Part shown: positions 1 through 8,508 of the stretch, one piece after another
Layout of the letters: each line of letters opens with the position of its first letter
Numbering within the stretch: position 1 is the stretch's first letter
Assembly (NCBI GenBank): GCA_009746045.1
Contig: RPFO01000078.1
Coordinates: forward strand, 2,113,750 to 2,170,249
Length of the DNA: 56,500 nucleotides
Origin: Mesostigma viride
Taxonomy: Eukaryota > Streptophyta > Mesostigmatophyceae > Mesostigmatales > Mesostigmataceae
Direction of reading: 5' to 3'
Position numbers and translations under genes: made by a program
Notes under the pieces: model-generated
The model's database searches: none
Seen by the model: the letters and a program-made list of their open reading frames with translations, nothing else
Told to the model about the DNA's origin: nothing

Positions 1-2
1 TT

Positions 3-353
3 AGGTGGATCCAGTGGGACAGAATCGCGGATGGGGATGAGGAAGAAATCGCCCGCGTTTACGAAGAAATGGCGGAGTTGGAGAGGCAAAGAGAGCAGAG
101 AAGGAGACAGCGAGAACGGGAACGGCCGCAGTTCGAAGCGATGGTCCAACAGTTGCGAGAAATGATTAATGATATAGAACGAGGGGAGGCGGTGTTACGG
201 CCGGACGCAAACGCCGTGCTGCGAGAACACCTGCGCAGGTCGAGGGACGACCCAGACCAGGCTGGCGGGCACGCGGCCCCGGCGGCCCAGAGACGTTTGC
301 GGAGAAGAAAGCCGCGACAAAAGTCCGCGAGTGCCGCTAGACGAAGACAATAA
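3..353 (+). CDS. Basic coiled-coil protein, 5' end outside window
   Basis: The frame is open from the window edge to TAA at 351-353, so at least 116 residues are visible and the true start may lie upstream; the first internal ATG is at 69. The middle is a charged Glu/Arg-rich helix (ELERQREQRRRQRERER) likely to form a coiled coil. The C-terminus is strongly basic with Arg/Lys clusters, suggesting nucleic-acid or acidic-partner binding. I recognise no family. AATAAA overlaps the stop, and the gene converges on the minus-strand gene ending at 366 with only 12 bp between them, a compact spacing unlike the rest of the window. Confidence 0.55.
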   Translation, partial: RWIQWDRIADGDEEEIARVYEEMAELERQREQRRRQRERERPQFEAMVQQLREMINDIERGEAVLRPDANAVLREHLRRSRDDPDQAGGHAAPAAQRRLRRRKPRQKSASAARRRQ

Positions 354-365
354 AGGGCCTTTGAA

Positions 366-893
366 TTACAATGATTTGTAGTTACTTTTACTTGTGCTTA
401 ATTTACAACTGGGCTGAGGGGTCCCCCCCTCCCAGGCCAGCCGCGCAGAAAGCGCCGGGTCCGCGCAGCGCGACGGACCGACGGCGGACGGACGATCGAA
501 CCGCGCGTCCACGCAGTACGCGCACTGAGAGCGACGCCAGTCGCGATCGACGGGGAAGTAGATGGACAGCAGGCTAGAGCCGCAGCCCTCGCACGTCCGG
601 ACGCCAGCGGGAGGGAACGAGCCTCCCGACGCCTCGTGCCACAGGCACCGCCGGCACATGTTGCTGCGGGTGCCCTCCGCGGGGCACACCGCGAAGTCGA
701 TCTCCTCCCGCAGCTCGTCGCAGAAGCCGCAGATGAGGCGGGGCGGCTCGGCCGAGGGCAGCTTCCCGGCGAGCACGCCCTCCCTGCGCGCCCGTTCGGC
801 GAACGCGATGCCGTCGCGCGTGTTTCGCGTCAGGTACATGAGCGTGTTGTTGCCCGGGTGGAACCCCCACTCGCACTCCTTCTGGCGCGTCAT
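366..893 (-). CDS. CxxC zinc-binding protein, unknown function
   Basis: This 175-aa ORF reads from ATG at 891-893. Four CxxC pairs are visible (CGFC, CRRC, CEGC, CAYC), arranged as two likely zinc-binding units in the middle and C-terminal half. Before them is a polar N-terminal region with FHPGNNTLMYLTRNTRDGIAF. Paired CxxC knuckles usually mean zinc-ribbon or treble-clef folds used in nucleic-acid or protein binding, but I cannot assign a named family. It lies head-to-head with the F-box-like gene starting at 1130, across a 236-bp gap that probably holds both promoters. High GC and compactness match its neighbours up to 3 kb. It could be a giant-virus-type orphan gene; that is inference. 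Confidence 0.6.
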   Translation of the reverse strand: MTRQKECEWGFHPGNNTLMYLTRNTRDGIAFAERARREGVLAGKLPSAEPPRLICGFCDELREEIDFAVCPAEGTRSNMCRRCLWHEASGGSFPPAGVRTCEGCGSSLLSIYFPVDRDWRRSQCAYCVDARFDRPSAVGPSRCADPALSARLAWEGGTPQPSCKLSTSKSNYKSL

Positions 894-1129
894 GGCTCGC
901 CCCGTCCCTTTTTTTGCTGCCTCGCACGCCCGTCCCTTTCTTTCTGCTGCCTCGCACGCCCGGTACTCCTTTTCGACTGCACCGGACCGCCCCCGGAACT
1001 CCCGCGCGCTCCGCGCCGACCGCCCCCCTCTTCTGCCGACACGTGGCGCGGGCGGGGAATCGTGCTAAAGGCGAGGGGCACGACTGTCCCGGGCGTGCAC
1101 GTGACGATCGCGAATTCCTACCCGCTGCC
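894..1129. promoter_or_regulatory. Divergent intergenic region with short direct repeats
   Basis: This gap separates two divergent genes (starts at 893 minus and 1130 plus). It contains near-copies of a C/T-rich unit, 'gctgcctcgcacgcccg', next to 'tccctttt' pyrimidine runs around 905-970. The string 'catggctcgccc' occurs at both edges (892 and 1129). No TATA box is evident. A shared promoter is inferred from layout only. Confidence 0.3.
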
Positions 1130-1594
1130 ATGGCTCGCCCGACCTCTCCGCTGGCTCTGGCCAAGCGCAAGCTGACTTTCGCGCTCCCGTCGATCATCCG
1201 CAGGAGCAAGCGGGGCAGACGCGTGCTCGCTTTCTCGCTTTCGCCCTCGCCCTCGCCCCCGGCCTCGCCCCCGGCCTCGCCCGTCCGCAGGAGAGCGAGC
1301 GCGCGGGAGGAAGAAGAGGTGTGGCGTCCCGACGACGACGAGTGCCCCGACGGCCTCGTGGGCGCGCCCGAGATGGGGCTGTTCGCCCTGATACCGTGGA
1401 GCGCCTTCGGGAACATCCTCAACCGGCTGGACTGCCGCGACCTGTCGAATTTCGCCGCATGCAACATGCACCACGCCGTCGCCGTGTCGACCGCCATGGG
1501 CCTGCAGGGCGTGGCCTACTGCTTCGACGGCTGCCCGCGCTGCCACAGCACGCCCCGCCGGCGCCTCTCGACAATTAATTTGTCATGCCGATAA
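1130..1594 (+). CDS. F-box-like protein with basic N-terminus
   Basis: The ORF is 154 aa; I chose ATG 1130 because the longer upstream frame is low-complexity and the intergenic gap ends here. Residues 1-30 are basic (KRKLTFALPSIIRRSKRGRR). Next come Ser/Pro repeats and an acidic stretch (EEEEVWRPDDDE). From about residue 85 the segment IPWSAFGNILNRLDCRDLSN then FAACNMHHAVAV follows the F-box spacing of a hydrophobic start, an 'ILxxLdxxDL' core and a 'C..hha' second helix. F-boxes recruit Skp1 in SCF ubiquitin ligases, and large DNA viruses often encode short F-box proteins. No substrate-binding repeats follow, so it would be F-box only. Its stop overlaps the next gene's ATG by 10 bp. Confidence 0.5.
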   Translation: MARPTSPLALAKRKLTFALPSIIRRSKRGRRVLAFSLSPSPSPPASPPASPVRRRASAREEEEVWRPDDDECPDGLVGAPEMGLFALIPWSAFGNILNRLDCRDLSNFAACNMHHAVAVSTAMGLQGVAYCFDGCPRCHSTPRRRLSTINLSCR

Positions 1595-2006
1595 TAGTGA
1601 CAACCGCCATGCGGCTGCTTTTCGTCGCCTGGCTCCTGCTGCTCGTCCTCGCCGTGCTGCGCCTGCGAGGCGAATCCGCGCTCGCGACCTCTCTGCCCGC
1701 CTACGAAACGCCCTCCGTCGAGTCGGCCCCCGTGCAGCACGCCGCCCCCCCTCGCACGGCCACGGGGCGCTCGGCGCCGTGCAGCACGCCGTCATCGACT
1801 CGGTCAACCCCCTCTCGCTCGCCGGGGGCGCGCTCAACGCGTTCGGGCTCGCGCGCAACCCCGTGGGAGACGCCGTCTCCGGGGCCGGCAAGCGCGTCAC
1901 GTCCTTCATAGCCAGGCACACGCCCGTCGCCGGGCTCACGCAGAAGGGCAAGAGCGCCGGCTGCCGGCTGGCCAGGATGCTCACCTACAACTTCGCCAGG
2001 TGCTGA
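1585..2006 (+). CDS. Small single-pass membrane protein, probably frameshifted
   Basis: The start is ATG 1585 or ATG 1609. The first 25 residues contain a hydrophobic segment (LLFVAWLLLLVLAVL) followed by RLRG, typical of a membrane anchor. After about residue 55 this frame becomes Ser/Thr/Arg/Pro junk, while the +2 frame becomes protein-like from the C-run at 1744-1749: HGALGAVQHAVIDSV, then GGALNAFGLARNPVGDAVSG, ending TYNFARC at 2006. I therefore read one gene of about 140 aa with a one-base slip in the C-run, either a real mutation or a sequencing error. No family was recognised. A polyadenylation-like AATAAA lies at 2024-2029. Confidence 0.45.
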
Positions 2007-2023
2007 ATGTCTATTTATTCATC

Positions 2024-2029
2024 AATAAA
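2024..2029 (+). terminator. AATAAA polyadenylation-type signal
   Basis: AATAAA lies 18 bp after the stop at 2006 in an A/T-rich patch within otherwise GC-rich DNA. The position suits 3'-end formation of the membrane-protein gene. Confidence 0.35.
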
Positions 2030-2627
2030 CGAATCCTTGCGTTCATCCCCTCCCACTCGCGGCTCGCGGCTTGGATAGGCACCGCACCCGTTTGCACCCC
2101 ACCCACTATCCACCTTCGTCCGCCCACCCGCCCGCGCCGCCCGGTGAAGGCCGATTTGGACCGTTTTTGACTATCCAGCGAGTGGCACCGAGAATGCACG
2201 CTCGAGGGGTGCCATTCGGGGCACGTCCCGACACGCGATTGCCGACACGCGGCGGTGGATAGTCACTTTTGGATAGTGGTGTTTTTTTTACTCGAAAAAG
2301 AAATTTATTTTATGGTAGTGCAAATTGGAAAAAAAAGACTTAGCGTATACAGCATACACATGCACGCATGCATGCCTCCACAGAAATAAACTTGGAGACG
2401 GGGTCGAAAAAAAGCCTCTATCCAAAAGTGACTATCCAACGAAAGCCATCGAGAACCCCGTCTCGACGGGTGCCCCCAGCGCAGACCTGCGAGACGCGTG
2501 TGGCGGGCAGCGACAGTGGATAGGCAAAAAGGGCCTTTTTTGACCTTCAGCCCGCGAGAACCCCGTGTCGCCCAGGGAAGGTGGATAGGCACTCGGGCAA
2601 AAAGGCCCCCGGCCAGCATCCACTCCC
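2030..2627. repeat. Non-coding gap with recurring GGATAG motifs and a 21-bp inverted repeat
   Basis: No convincing gene. 'GGATAG' or its complement recurs at about 2072, 2096, 2176, 2257, 2271, 2418, 2432, 2518 and 2583, often as 'gtggataggca'. The strings 2255-2276 and 2418-2438 form an inverted pair (GTGGATAGTCACTTTTGGAT and complement) around about 140 bp. 'aaaaagggcctttt' and 'aaaaaggcc' follow two copies. A recurrent promoter or regulatory motif is possible; function is inference. Confidence 0.45.
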
Positions 2628-2882
2628 TCAAGCCCGCCCCGCGCCCTCACTCTTGCGCTGCCGGCGTGCCCGGCTGCACAGCCCCTTGCGGATCTTCTCG
2701 TCCCTCGCCCTGTACTTCTGGAGCAGAGACGCCGGGAGCAGGTACAGCCCGAAACGCCGCACCTGACCGAAACGAGCGCACGTGCGGGCGTTACCCCACT
2801 GCTTGCCGCGGGGCGCCCGGCCGATGCCGCAGTAGTTACGGGACCGAACGATAGAGTCGTCCTTGGACAGTTTCAACGGCAT
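2628..2882 (-). CDS. Small basic protein with GQVRRFGL motif
   Basis: I start at the second in-frame Met (2882), giving 84 aa; the upstream 29 residues are low-complexity. The protein is basic with YCGIGRAPRGKQWGN, then CARFGQVRRFGLYLL, and an Arg/Lys-rich tail. From memory, short basic proteins with a 'YCGxG...C...GQVRxYG' pattern occur in nucleocytoplasmic large DNA viruses; I could not search, so that link is tentative. It is the last gene before the palindrome at 3047. Confidence 0.5.
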   Translation of the reverse strand: MPLKLSKDDSIVRSRNYCGIGRAPRGKQWGNARTCARFGQVRRFGLYLLPASLLQKYRARDEKIRKGLCSRARRQRKSEGAGRA

Positions 2883-3068
2883 AGCTGCCTCACTAATGCA
2901 CCACACTTTTTGCTGACGACCGCCACCCCTGCCCACTGCTGCCAACTGCTGCCAACTGTCAACCAGCACGGGGGGTCGCCCTCGCGGAGCCTAGCCAGTG
3001 CTGAGAAAGTGCTCCACCCACCCGAAAAGACACCGAGTCCTATTGCCTAGATCCTAGCAAACCGACCC

Positions 3069-3797
3069 CTCGTTGCCCTTTCAGACTTTGAAATTTTACA
3101 ATAATTCTGGCACACCTGCAAAGCCCCGGCCCGGCGAGACAGTCTTCCCACCCCTTGTCCGTGACCTCTCGGTTTGTTAGTCTGAGTCCGAGTAGTATAT
3201 ACGACCCTTATCCTCCCATTCCTGCCTAGCCCATTCGGCCAGCCACATGTGCTGCTTTGTCTCGTCTCTGTCAATTTCCTCAGCCGCCTTTGCCATATCT
3301 GCCCTTCTTTTATCATAAGAGGCTTGGTTAGAATTTCTTCCGATTTTATCGTTCTCTGCGGCATATTTTTCAAATTTTGCACGTGCAGCGTCGTTGCTGA
3401 CATTAGGAATGGCATCGCCTCCGATGACCCAGCTCCATCTTTCAAAGAAGTCGTTCCAGCGGTTCTCGTACCTTGTCTCTAACTTCTTGCGCTGATGGTT
3501 AATGATAAATGCCACATCGCATTGATCTCTCGTTATCCTGCGCGACGTGCGCGGTGTCGAATCTGACGCTCTGACACGGTGCCGATAGCCTCTCCCGATG
3601 TGCAGATGACAGCCTCCACCTTGGTCACGGTTCTTGCACCTCTTGCCGCTTTTCGTAGGTGCGCCGCACTTGATCATGACACATCTCAGAGTTACATAAA
3701 AAATGTGGTTGTCCTTTAAGACTTTGAAAAGCCACCAATAACTTTGGCATCACCTGCAAAGCCCCGGCCTGGCAAGACGACCTTCTCACCCCTTGTC
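3069..3797 (-). repeat. Mirror of the direct-repeat pair in the left arm
   Basis: By the palindrome, 3705-3797 and 3069-3159 are reverse complements of the right-arm repeats and bracket the left-arm copy of the finger gene. Confidence 0.8.
3177..3677 (-). CDS. Cys/His-finger protein, left-arm copy
   Basis: This 166-aa ORF is identical to the one at 4488-4988. Residues 4-26 form a compact finger, CGAPTKSGKRCKN...CHLH (C-x9-C-x8-C-x2-H), the pattern of short 'TKxGxxCkN' zinc modules common in large DNA viruses and some protists (DUF5763-like by memory). The rest is helical and charged, with Trp-rich segments (NRWNDFFERWSW; MWLAEWARQEWED) and an acidic tail (YYSDSD). Function is unknown. Being duplicated head-to-head, it is transcribed toward the outer end of the arm. 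The 'cat' start lies at 3675-3677. Confidence 0.6.
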   Translation of the reverse strand: MIKCGAPTKSGKRCKNRDQGGGCHLHIGRGYRHRVRASDSTPRTSRRITRDQCDVAFIINHQRKKLETRYENRWNDFFERWSWVIGGDAIPNVSNDAARAKFEKYAAENDKIGRNSNQASYDKRRADMAKAAEEIDRDETKQHMWLAEWARQEWEDKGRIYYSDSD

Positions 3798-4263
3798 CCT
3801 GCTGCCACGTGTCACCACATGATTGGTTGGCTCATGAAACCCAGTTATCCCAAACGCAAAAAAGCCCCCTGCCTGCACCTCTTCGGGTGTTGACAGGGGG
3901 CGGATGACAGCATCAGGGTGCGTGCGCAGCCAGACAGGCCACTCTGGTGTCAAAGTTTGACATATCCTGGCCAAAAATAATATCTAAGACACCCAGTATA
4001 AAGAGTTTCTTTTCCCGAGCCTCCCGGTGTCCAGCCGTCCGACGGACGGGAGGACGCCCCGGGTGCCGCCCAAAAAAATGGATCCATTTTTTTGGGCGGC
4101 ACCCGGGGCGTCCTCCCGTCCGTCGGACGGCTGGACACCGGGAGGCTCGGGAAAAGAAACTCTTTATACTGGGTGTCTTAGATATTATTTTTGGCCAGGA
4201 TATGTCAAACTTTGACACCAGAGTGGCCTGTCTGGCTGCGCACGCACCCTGATGCTGTCATCC

Positions 4264-4307
4264 GCCCCCTGTCAACACCCGAAGAGGTGCAGGCAGGGGG
4301 CTTTTTT
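4264..4307 (+). terminator. GC hairpin followed by T6 (mirrored at 3858-3901)
   Basis: GCCCCCTG (4264-4271) pairs with CAGGGGGC (4294-4301), and TTTTTT follows at once. It looks like an intrinsic terminator or a hairpin 3'-processing signal of the kind known in some giant viruses. It lies upstream of the finger gene, so it would end transcripts leaving the palindrome centre. Confidence 0.4.
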
Positions 4308-4367
4308 GCGTTTGGGATAACTGGGTTTCATGAGCCAACCAATCATGTGGTGACACGTGGCAGCAGG

Positions 4368-5096
4368 GACAAGGGGTGAGAAGGTCGTCTTGCCAGGCCG
4401 GGGCTTTGCAGGTGATGCCAAAGTTATTGGTGGCTTTTCAAAGTCTTAAAGGACAACCACATTTTTTATGTAACTCTGAGATGTGTCATGATCAAGTGCG
4501 GCGCACCTACGAAAAGCGGCAAGAGGTGCAAGAACCGTGACCAAGGTGGAGGCTGTCATCTGCACATCGGGAGAGGCTATCGGCACCGTGTCAGAGCGTC
4601 AGATTCGACACCGCGCACGTCGCGCAGGATAACGAGAGATCAATGCGATGTGGCATTTATCATTAACCATCAGCGCAAGAAGTTAGAGACAAGGTACGAG
4701 AACCGCTGGAACGACTTCTTTGAAAGATGGAGCTGGGTCATCGGAGGCGATGCCATTCCTAATGTCAGCAACGACGCTGCACGTGCAAAATTTGAAAAAT
4801 ATGCCGCAGAGAACGATAAAATCGGAAGAAATTCTAACCAAGCCTCTTATGATAAAAGAAGGGCAGATATGGCAAAGGCGGCTGAGGAAATTGACAGAGA
4901 CGAGACAAAGCAGCACATGTGGCTGGCCGAATGGGCTAGGCAGGAATGGGAGGATAAGGGTCGTATATACTACTCGGACTCAGACTAACAAACCGAGAGG
5001 TCACGGACAAGGGGTGGGAAGACTGTCTCGCCGGGCCGGGGCTTTGCAGGTGTGCCAGAATTATTGTAAAATTTCAAAGTCTGAAAGGGCAACGAG
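4368..5096 (+). repeat. Pair of about 90-bp direct repeats bracketing the right-arm gene
   Basis: The segments 4368-4460 and 5006-5096 share a common body: 'gacaaggggtg.gaag', 'ggccggggctttgcaggtg', then 'tttcaaagtct.aaaggacaac'. They lie before and after the 166-aa gene. They could be shared promoter and 3'-end modules or scars of a formerly tandem gene family. Confidence 0.8.
4488..4988 (+). CDS. Cys/His-finger protein, right-arm copy
   Basis: It is the exact mirror of the 3177-3677 gene, with the same N-terminal Cys/His finger, helical Trp-containing body and DSD tail. The zero divergence between copies means recent duplication, gene conversion or replication of a hairpin end. The gene is bracketed by direct repeats at 4368-4460 and 5006-5096, so each arm contains a repeat-gene-repeat cassette. 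The ATG follows 'gagatgtgtc' and no TATA is obvious. The product could be a DNA-binding or regulatory protein; nothing in the sequence proves it. Confidence 0.6.
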   Translation: MIKCGAPTKSGKRCKNRDQGGGCHLHIGRGYRHRVRASDSTPRTSRRITRDQCDVAFIINHQRKKLETRYENRWNDFFERWSWVIGGDAIPNVSNDAARAKFEKYAAENDKIGRNSNQASYDKRRADMAKAAEEIDRDETKQHMWLAEWARQEWEDKGRIYYSDSD

Positions 5097-5118
5097 GGGT
5101 CGGTTTGCTAGGATCTAG

Positions 5119-5545
5119 TGCCAAGCTGGATTGCAAGGGCACGTAGGTTAGGGTAACCTAGCTATCCTGCACTAGTGCTAACCAATGAGATGCTGGCTCA
5201 GTCCAGCTAGATCTACTACTCCAGCTAGGACTGATACGATGCCCTCAGGCATTGACTGCCTAACAGCACTACGTGGATGGTCCTGGACCTCCCCTAGGAC
5301 CTCCGTACAGGACTAGCACTGCAGCCAACCTTGTGGTCTGCCTCACAGCTAGCTCACAAACCCTACCACGTGCGTATCACGTGCGTGTGTCCTATGCAGA
5401 TCTCAGTGCTAATATCTAGCACCCACGTGCCCAACATGGCACGTGCGGATCTAAACCCTAGTAGAGATCTGTCCAGTGTACTACACCACCGTCCAGGTTC
5501 GTATCCCACTTGGGAGACGGAGACAACGCCACGTGTACAGATTCC
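5119..5545 (+). repeat. Dispersed repeat A, copy 1
   Basis: About 425 bp, highly similar to 23645-24067. It starts TGCCAAGCTGGATTG and ends CCACGTGTACAGATT. Near its end 'ccaggttcgtatcccac' resembles a Pol III B box, so a tRNA-related SINE or an LTR are both possible. It begins exactly where the palindrome stops. In this copy another 880 bp follow before the shared 27-bp end 'gcctgaagtcctagaataac' (6431-6454). Confidence 0.8.
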
Positions 5546-6427
5546 TAAATACCAGCGAATTCCATTTATTCGTTACCCCGATATTCACAGTCTTCTTTCC
5601 CACACAGCAAAATATGGTGTTGTTCTTTCTCAGTTACATCGTTTTTCCCGTCTTTGTTCTTATATCGTGTGGATTTCATCAAGACTCTTGTTGAACTCTT
5701 GCATCGTTTATTGGTCAAAGACTATGACCGAGACATTATGCTCCGTCAAGTCCGGTGTTTTTTGCAACGTCACCCACATCTGTTCGGTGCTGCCCCTTGG
5801 CACAAGCTCTACAAACAGGTCGTGGACCGGCTGGATCGCATAGTATCTCCGCACATCTGAACCCTGTGATGTCAGATCTCCTTTGCGGCCGTTCCGAGCT
5901 TGGCACTGGATTCGTTGTCCGCATCGTCGCGTCGCTGCAGCAACACGATGTTTTCTGGCATACGCGGGCTTTTGGTTCCCGCCACACATTTGAAAGTGCT
6001 GTCCTCCGCCTTTTTGCCTTTGCACCGTGTGCAGTTCTTGGACGTTTGGAATCATGGCATGGCTATTAAACGTGATGACTGACTAGCTAGACCTTTTCAG
6101 TGGCTTTCCATTTGCGGGTATTTCCTCGTAAATGGTGGGAGTGCGATCGCAGCAATGGTGCTCACCACTAGACACTCCCGGCCAGTTAGGCTCGAAACAC
6201 ACGCCCTGATCAAGCATGCTGTTTCCGGCCCCACCGTCTAGGTCATCTAGTCGCTCTACACGTAAGCCAGCCATAATTTCAATGCACAAGGATACACATT
6301 TCCATCACCATTCATCTTCATCATCCTGAACGACTCGAACATGCGGACAAGATAACGGCAGGCTCGAGCTACCATGGTCCGGATTCTCCCGATTTCTGGC
6401 CTGCGCTGGTTGTCTCCTTGAGATAGT
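5546..6427. other. Internal segment of repeat A copy 1; weak coding signal only
   Basis: This segment is absent from the second copy of repeat A. Small ORFs exist on both strands: 5654-5860 plus, with QRHPHLFGAAPWHKLYKQVV, and 5708-6055 minus, with a Cys/Gln-rich start. Neither has a recognisable domain and they overlap, so I call no gene. At 6360-6424 is a sequence (gattctcccgatttctggcc...) that recurs at 50456 and 54199 beside LINE fragments. Confidence 0.4.
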
Positions 6428-6760
6428 CTATAGGCCTGAAGTCCTAGAATAACTCCCATTATTACTTTTCTTTTGGGAGTGAGGGGAAGACTCTTCCCAC
6501 AACCCACTCATATGCCAACCTACTGCTTGGATACAAGGTTCCCCACAGGGACAAACCAGGACACTGAAAGAGATGCATTGTTAAAAGCGCCCATAGCTCC
6601 TCCGTGTTGGATACAACATCCACACTGGTTGTATGCCTGTATTGGGAAAACAAAGTCAGAAAAATAGAACCACACGTTTTATTGACAAACAACAAGCCAT
6701 CAATAAAGGAGGACCCTTCTGACCTCGATCTTTAATGACGCGAACAGAGTCTACGGGAGC
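6428..6760. other. Unannotated spacer
   Basis: It holds the 27-bp end shared with repeat A copy 2, then unique A/T-balanced DNA. I see no gene or RNA here. Confidence 0.4.
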
Positions 6761-8255
6761 TGTACAAGCTATACTGCTTATACTTTTTATGCGCAAACCT
6801 TTTAGCTAAGGTTAACCCATAGTCCGCTGACCCATTTTTGGCACTTTCATACCCCTGAAAATGAAAAAAATCATAACTCACAGGCCACAACTCCAAATAC
6901 CCCCAACCAAGATGCTAGGAGTATCTACACTTCAAGGGCTTTCAGAATATGCAATAATACCATGGCTTTATCAAAGCATTTGGATGATAGCTCTAGTCAA
7001 AGTTGGCCAAAAGACGATCTTTTTTCCCCAAGGAAAAGTTAACCCCCCACTTTTTTCCCAGGGAGGGTAGGGAACCTCAATACCAACATAGGACAACTTA
7101 GTTGGATAGTCCAATGGGGGTTTCCTTGGGTCAGACCACCCGGATAACCCATTACCTCTATATAACGTGCTCATATATGTGTGTGGGTTACGCGCGTGTA
7201 AACAGCTATCTATGACATGCAACACAATAATGCATTATAAAAAGCTATAAAATGCTGCCAAAAGTGCTGGAATACAAACACGTTGCCTACCTGCACTAAC
7301 GGAATGATACACTCCAAAGATATGCCATAAACTGGGCACTTTCAGGGCTGAAACCACTCTCTACAACAGGCATGAAAGCTTGCTGAAATATGCAAAGATA
7401 AAATCGTCATATATATTGCATGGGAGACGAATTCCGCTGCAAACAACACGCAAATACGTTGTCGTACCCAGCTCGTTCATGTCCTTCCCGGGGTCCGCTG
7501 GCCGGGACCACCATAACTCACAGATACCGTGGCTCTACGGGCATAGGCCGCCATAGCCGCGTCAAGCATGCATCCTTTATGATTACCAGGTTGATGTTTC
7601 GTTCAAAGATGACCTATAAATGCGTCCGCATTCGCAGCAAATGCTGCAGGGGACATCCCGTAGCAAACCTGGATGCTCGGGCTGGCGCAGACTGCCCGGC
7701 CATAAGGAGAAAATCGACCTATGATAGGCGATGACTTGTCTGGCACTGACGACCAGGAAGGCAGTATTTTCCTACCTGTATTTTCCCAATCCTAAAAATC
7801 TGGCCATGCCTGACCTACGAAAATCACGCATCATCATTCTGAGCAACATTCTAAACCGTTTCTAGCCGCGAGACGCAAATTTCCCTGATAACGGCACGTT
7901 GGCAGCCATATCTCGTTGCGCGCGCGCGCGAGTGAAAATTTCCCGCCAAAGTCACGTGATACTTTCTCAATGCACGTTGTAATTACCAAGCTATGGCGAA
8001 TAACCCCCCCAAACCTATGCATCACCTTCGTCCCTAAGTGTTCCCAGACCCACCGGACAACTTCCCTCCGTCACGGGTGGCGCGGCGCTCCGGGAATTAC
8101 GTGGTTTATTACGTTAAGTCAAAGTGTATGCGATCACATACACTTTTCGGACTATGGGTTAACGCATATTCTTACATCCTGCGCAGGATGTAAGAATATG
8201 CGTTAACCTTAGCTAAAAGGTTTGCGCATAAAAAGTATAAGCAGTAGCTTGTACA
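6761..8255. repeat. Foldback miniature element split by a piggyBac-like insertion
   Basis: Left arm 6761-6815 ('tgtacaagct...ctaaggttaa') plus 8163-8182 is the inverse of 8183-8255, with the centre at 'tcctgc/gcagga' (8182/8183). Without the insert it is an approximately 148-bp hairpin with 73-75-bp arms differing mainly by a 2-base indel. A single-arm relative lies at 8509-8587. The interior 6816-8158 is a separate element inserted at TTAA. Confidence 0.85.
6816..8158. mobile_element. piggyBac-like non-autonomous element, copy 1 (1,343 bp)
   Basis: The ends are CCCATAGTCCG and CGGACTATGGG, flanked by TTAA on both sides (6812-6815 and 8159-8162), which is the piggyBac signature of CCC termini at a duplicated TTAA. 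Flanking DNA joins as 'gctaagg-TTAA-cgcatattc', the exact uninterrupted sequence seen at 8552-8570. No transposase ORF is visible, so it would need a helper. The body matches 47364-48708 over most of its length, for example 'ctacacttcaagggctttca' and 'aaagttggccaaaagacgat'. Confidence 0.88.
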
Positions 8256-8382
8256 ACTTAAAACCTTTGCGCGTTGGGGCGGAATATTAAGCGGCTCCCT
8301 AACTAGGGTTTACTTCCGCATCGAATTACTAATTCGATATCGAATTACTGATTCGATATTAATCCCGGGAATAGGTTCGATA

Positions 8383-8500
8383 TCTACCTCGCTAGGCGAT
8401 TAATTAGGTCCGACCGGTGCCCCGGCGGATCCTCCCAAATAATCCCTACTCGGCACTGTCCCCACGAGGTTTCGAACCCATGACTTCCGCGCCGCGCCGG
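8383..8500 (-). repeat. tRNA-like (SINE-type) fragment
   Basis: On the minus strand 'catgggttcgaaacctcgtg' has a B-box (GGTTCGAAACC) at about 8467-8482. The surrounding bases do not fold into a proper tRNA T-stem or anticodon arm, so a tRNA-derived SINE remnant is more likely than a tRNA gene. Confidence 0.3.
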
Positions 8501-8508
8501 TTCTAAGT

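Larger units (their letters stand above)
3047..5118. repeat. Perfect 2,072-bp palindrome (two 1,036-bp arms, no spacer)
   Basis: Position i pairs with 8165-i. The centre is 4082/4083 inside 'atggatccat'. Pairing starts at C3047/G5118 and fails immediately outside (C3046 versus T5119). Every ORF in one arm has an identical mirror in the other, so I see no mismatch. Near the centre a self-complementary run (ccgtccgacggacgg) could add side loops. The left flank is the compact gene block; the right flank begins a dispersed repeat. The bases TGC flank both sides (3044-3046 and 5119-5121), a possible but weak 3-bp target duplication. Interpretations are an opened covalently closed viral hairpin end, a foldback transposon, or an amplification or assembly product. 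Confidence 0.95.

Noticed and set aside
3913-4252. Mirrored 101-aa and 62-aa ORFs across the palindrome centre
   Set aside because: They read through the palindrome axis, so the open frames follow from self-complementarity; no protein features.
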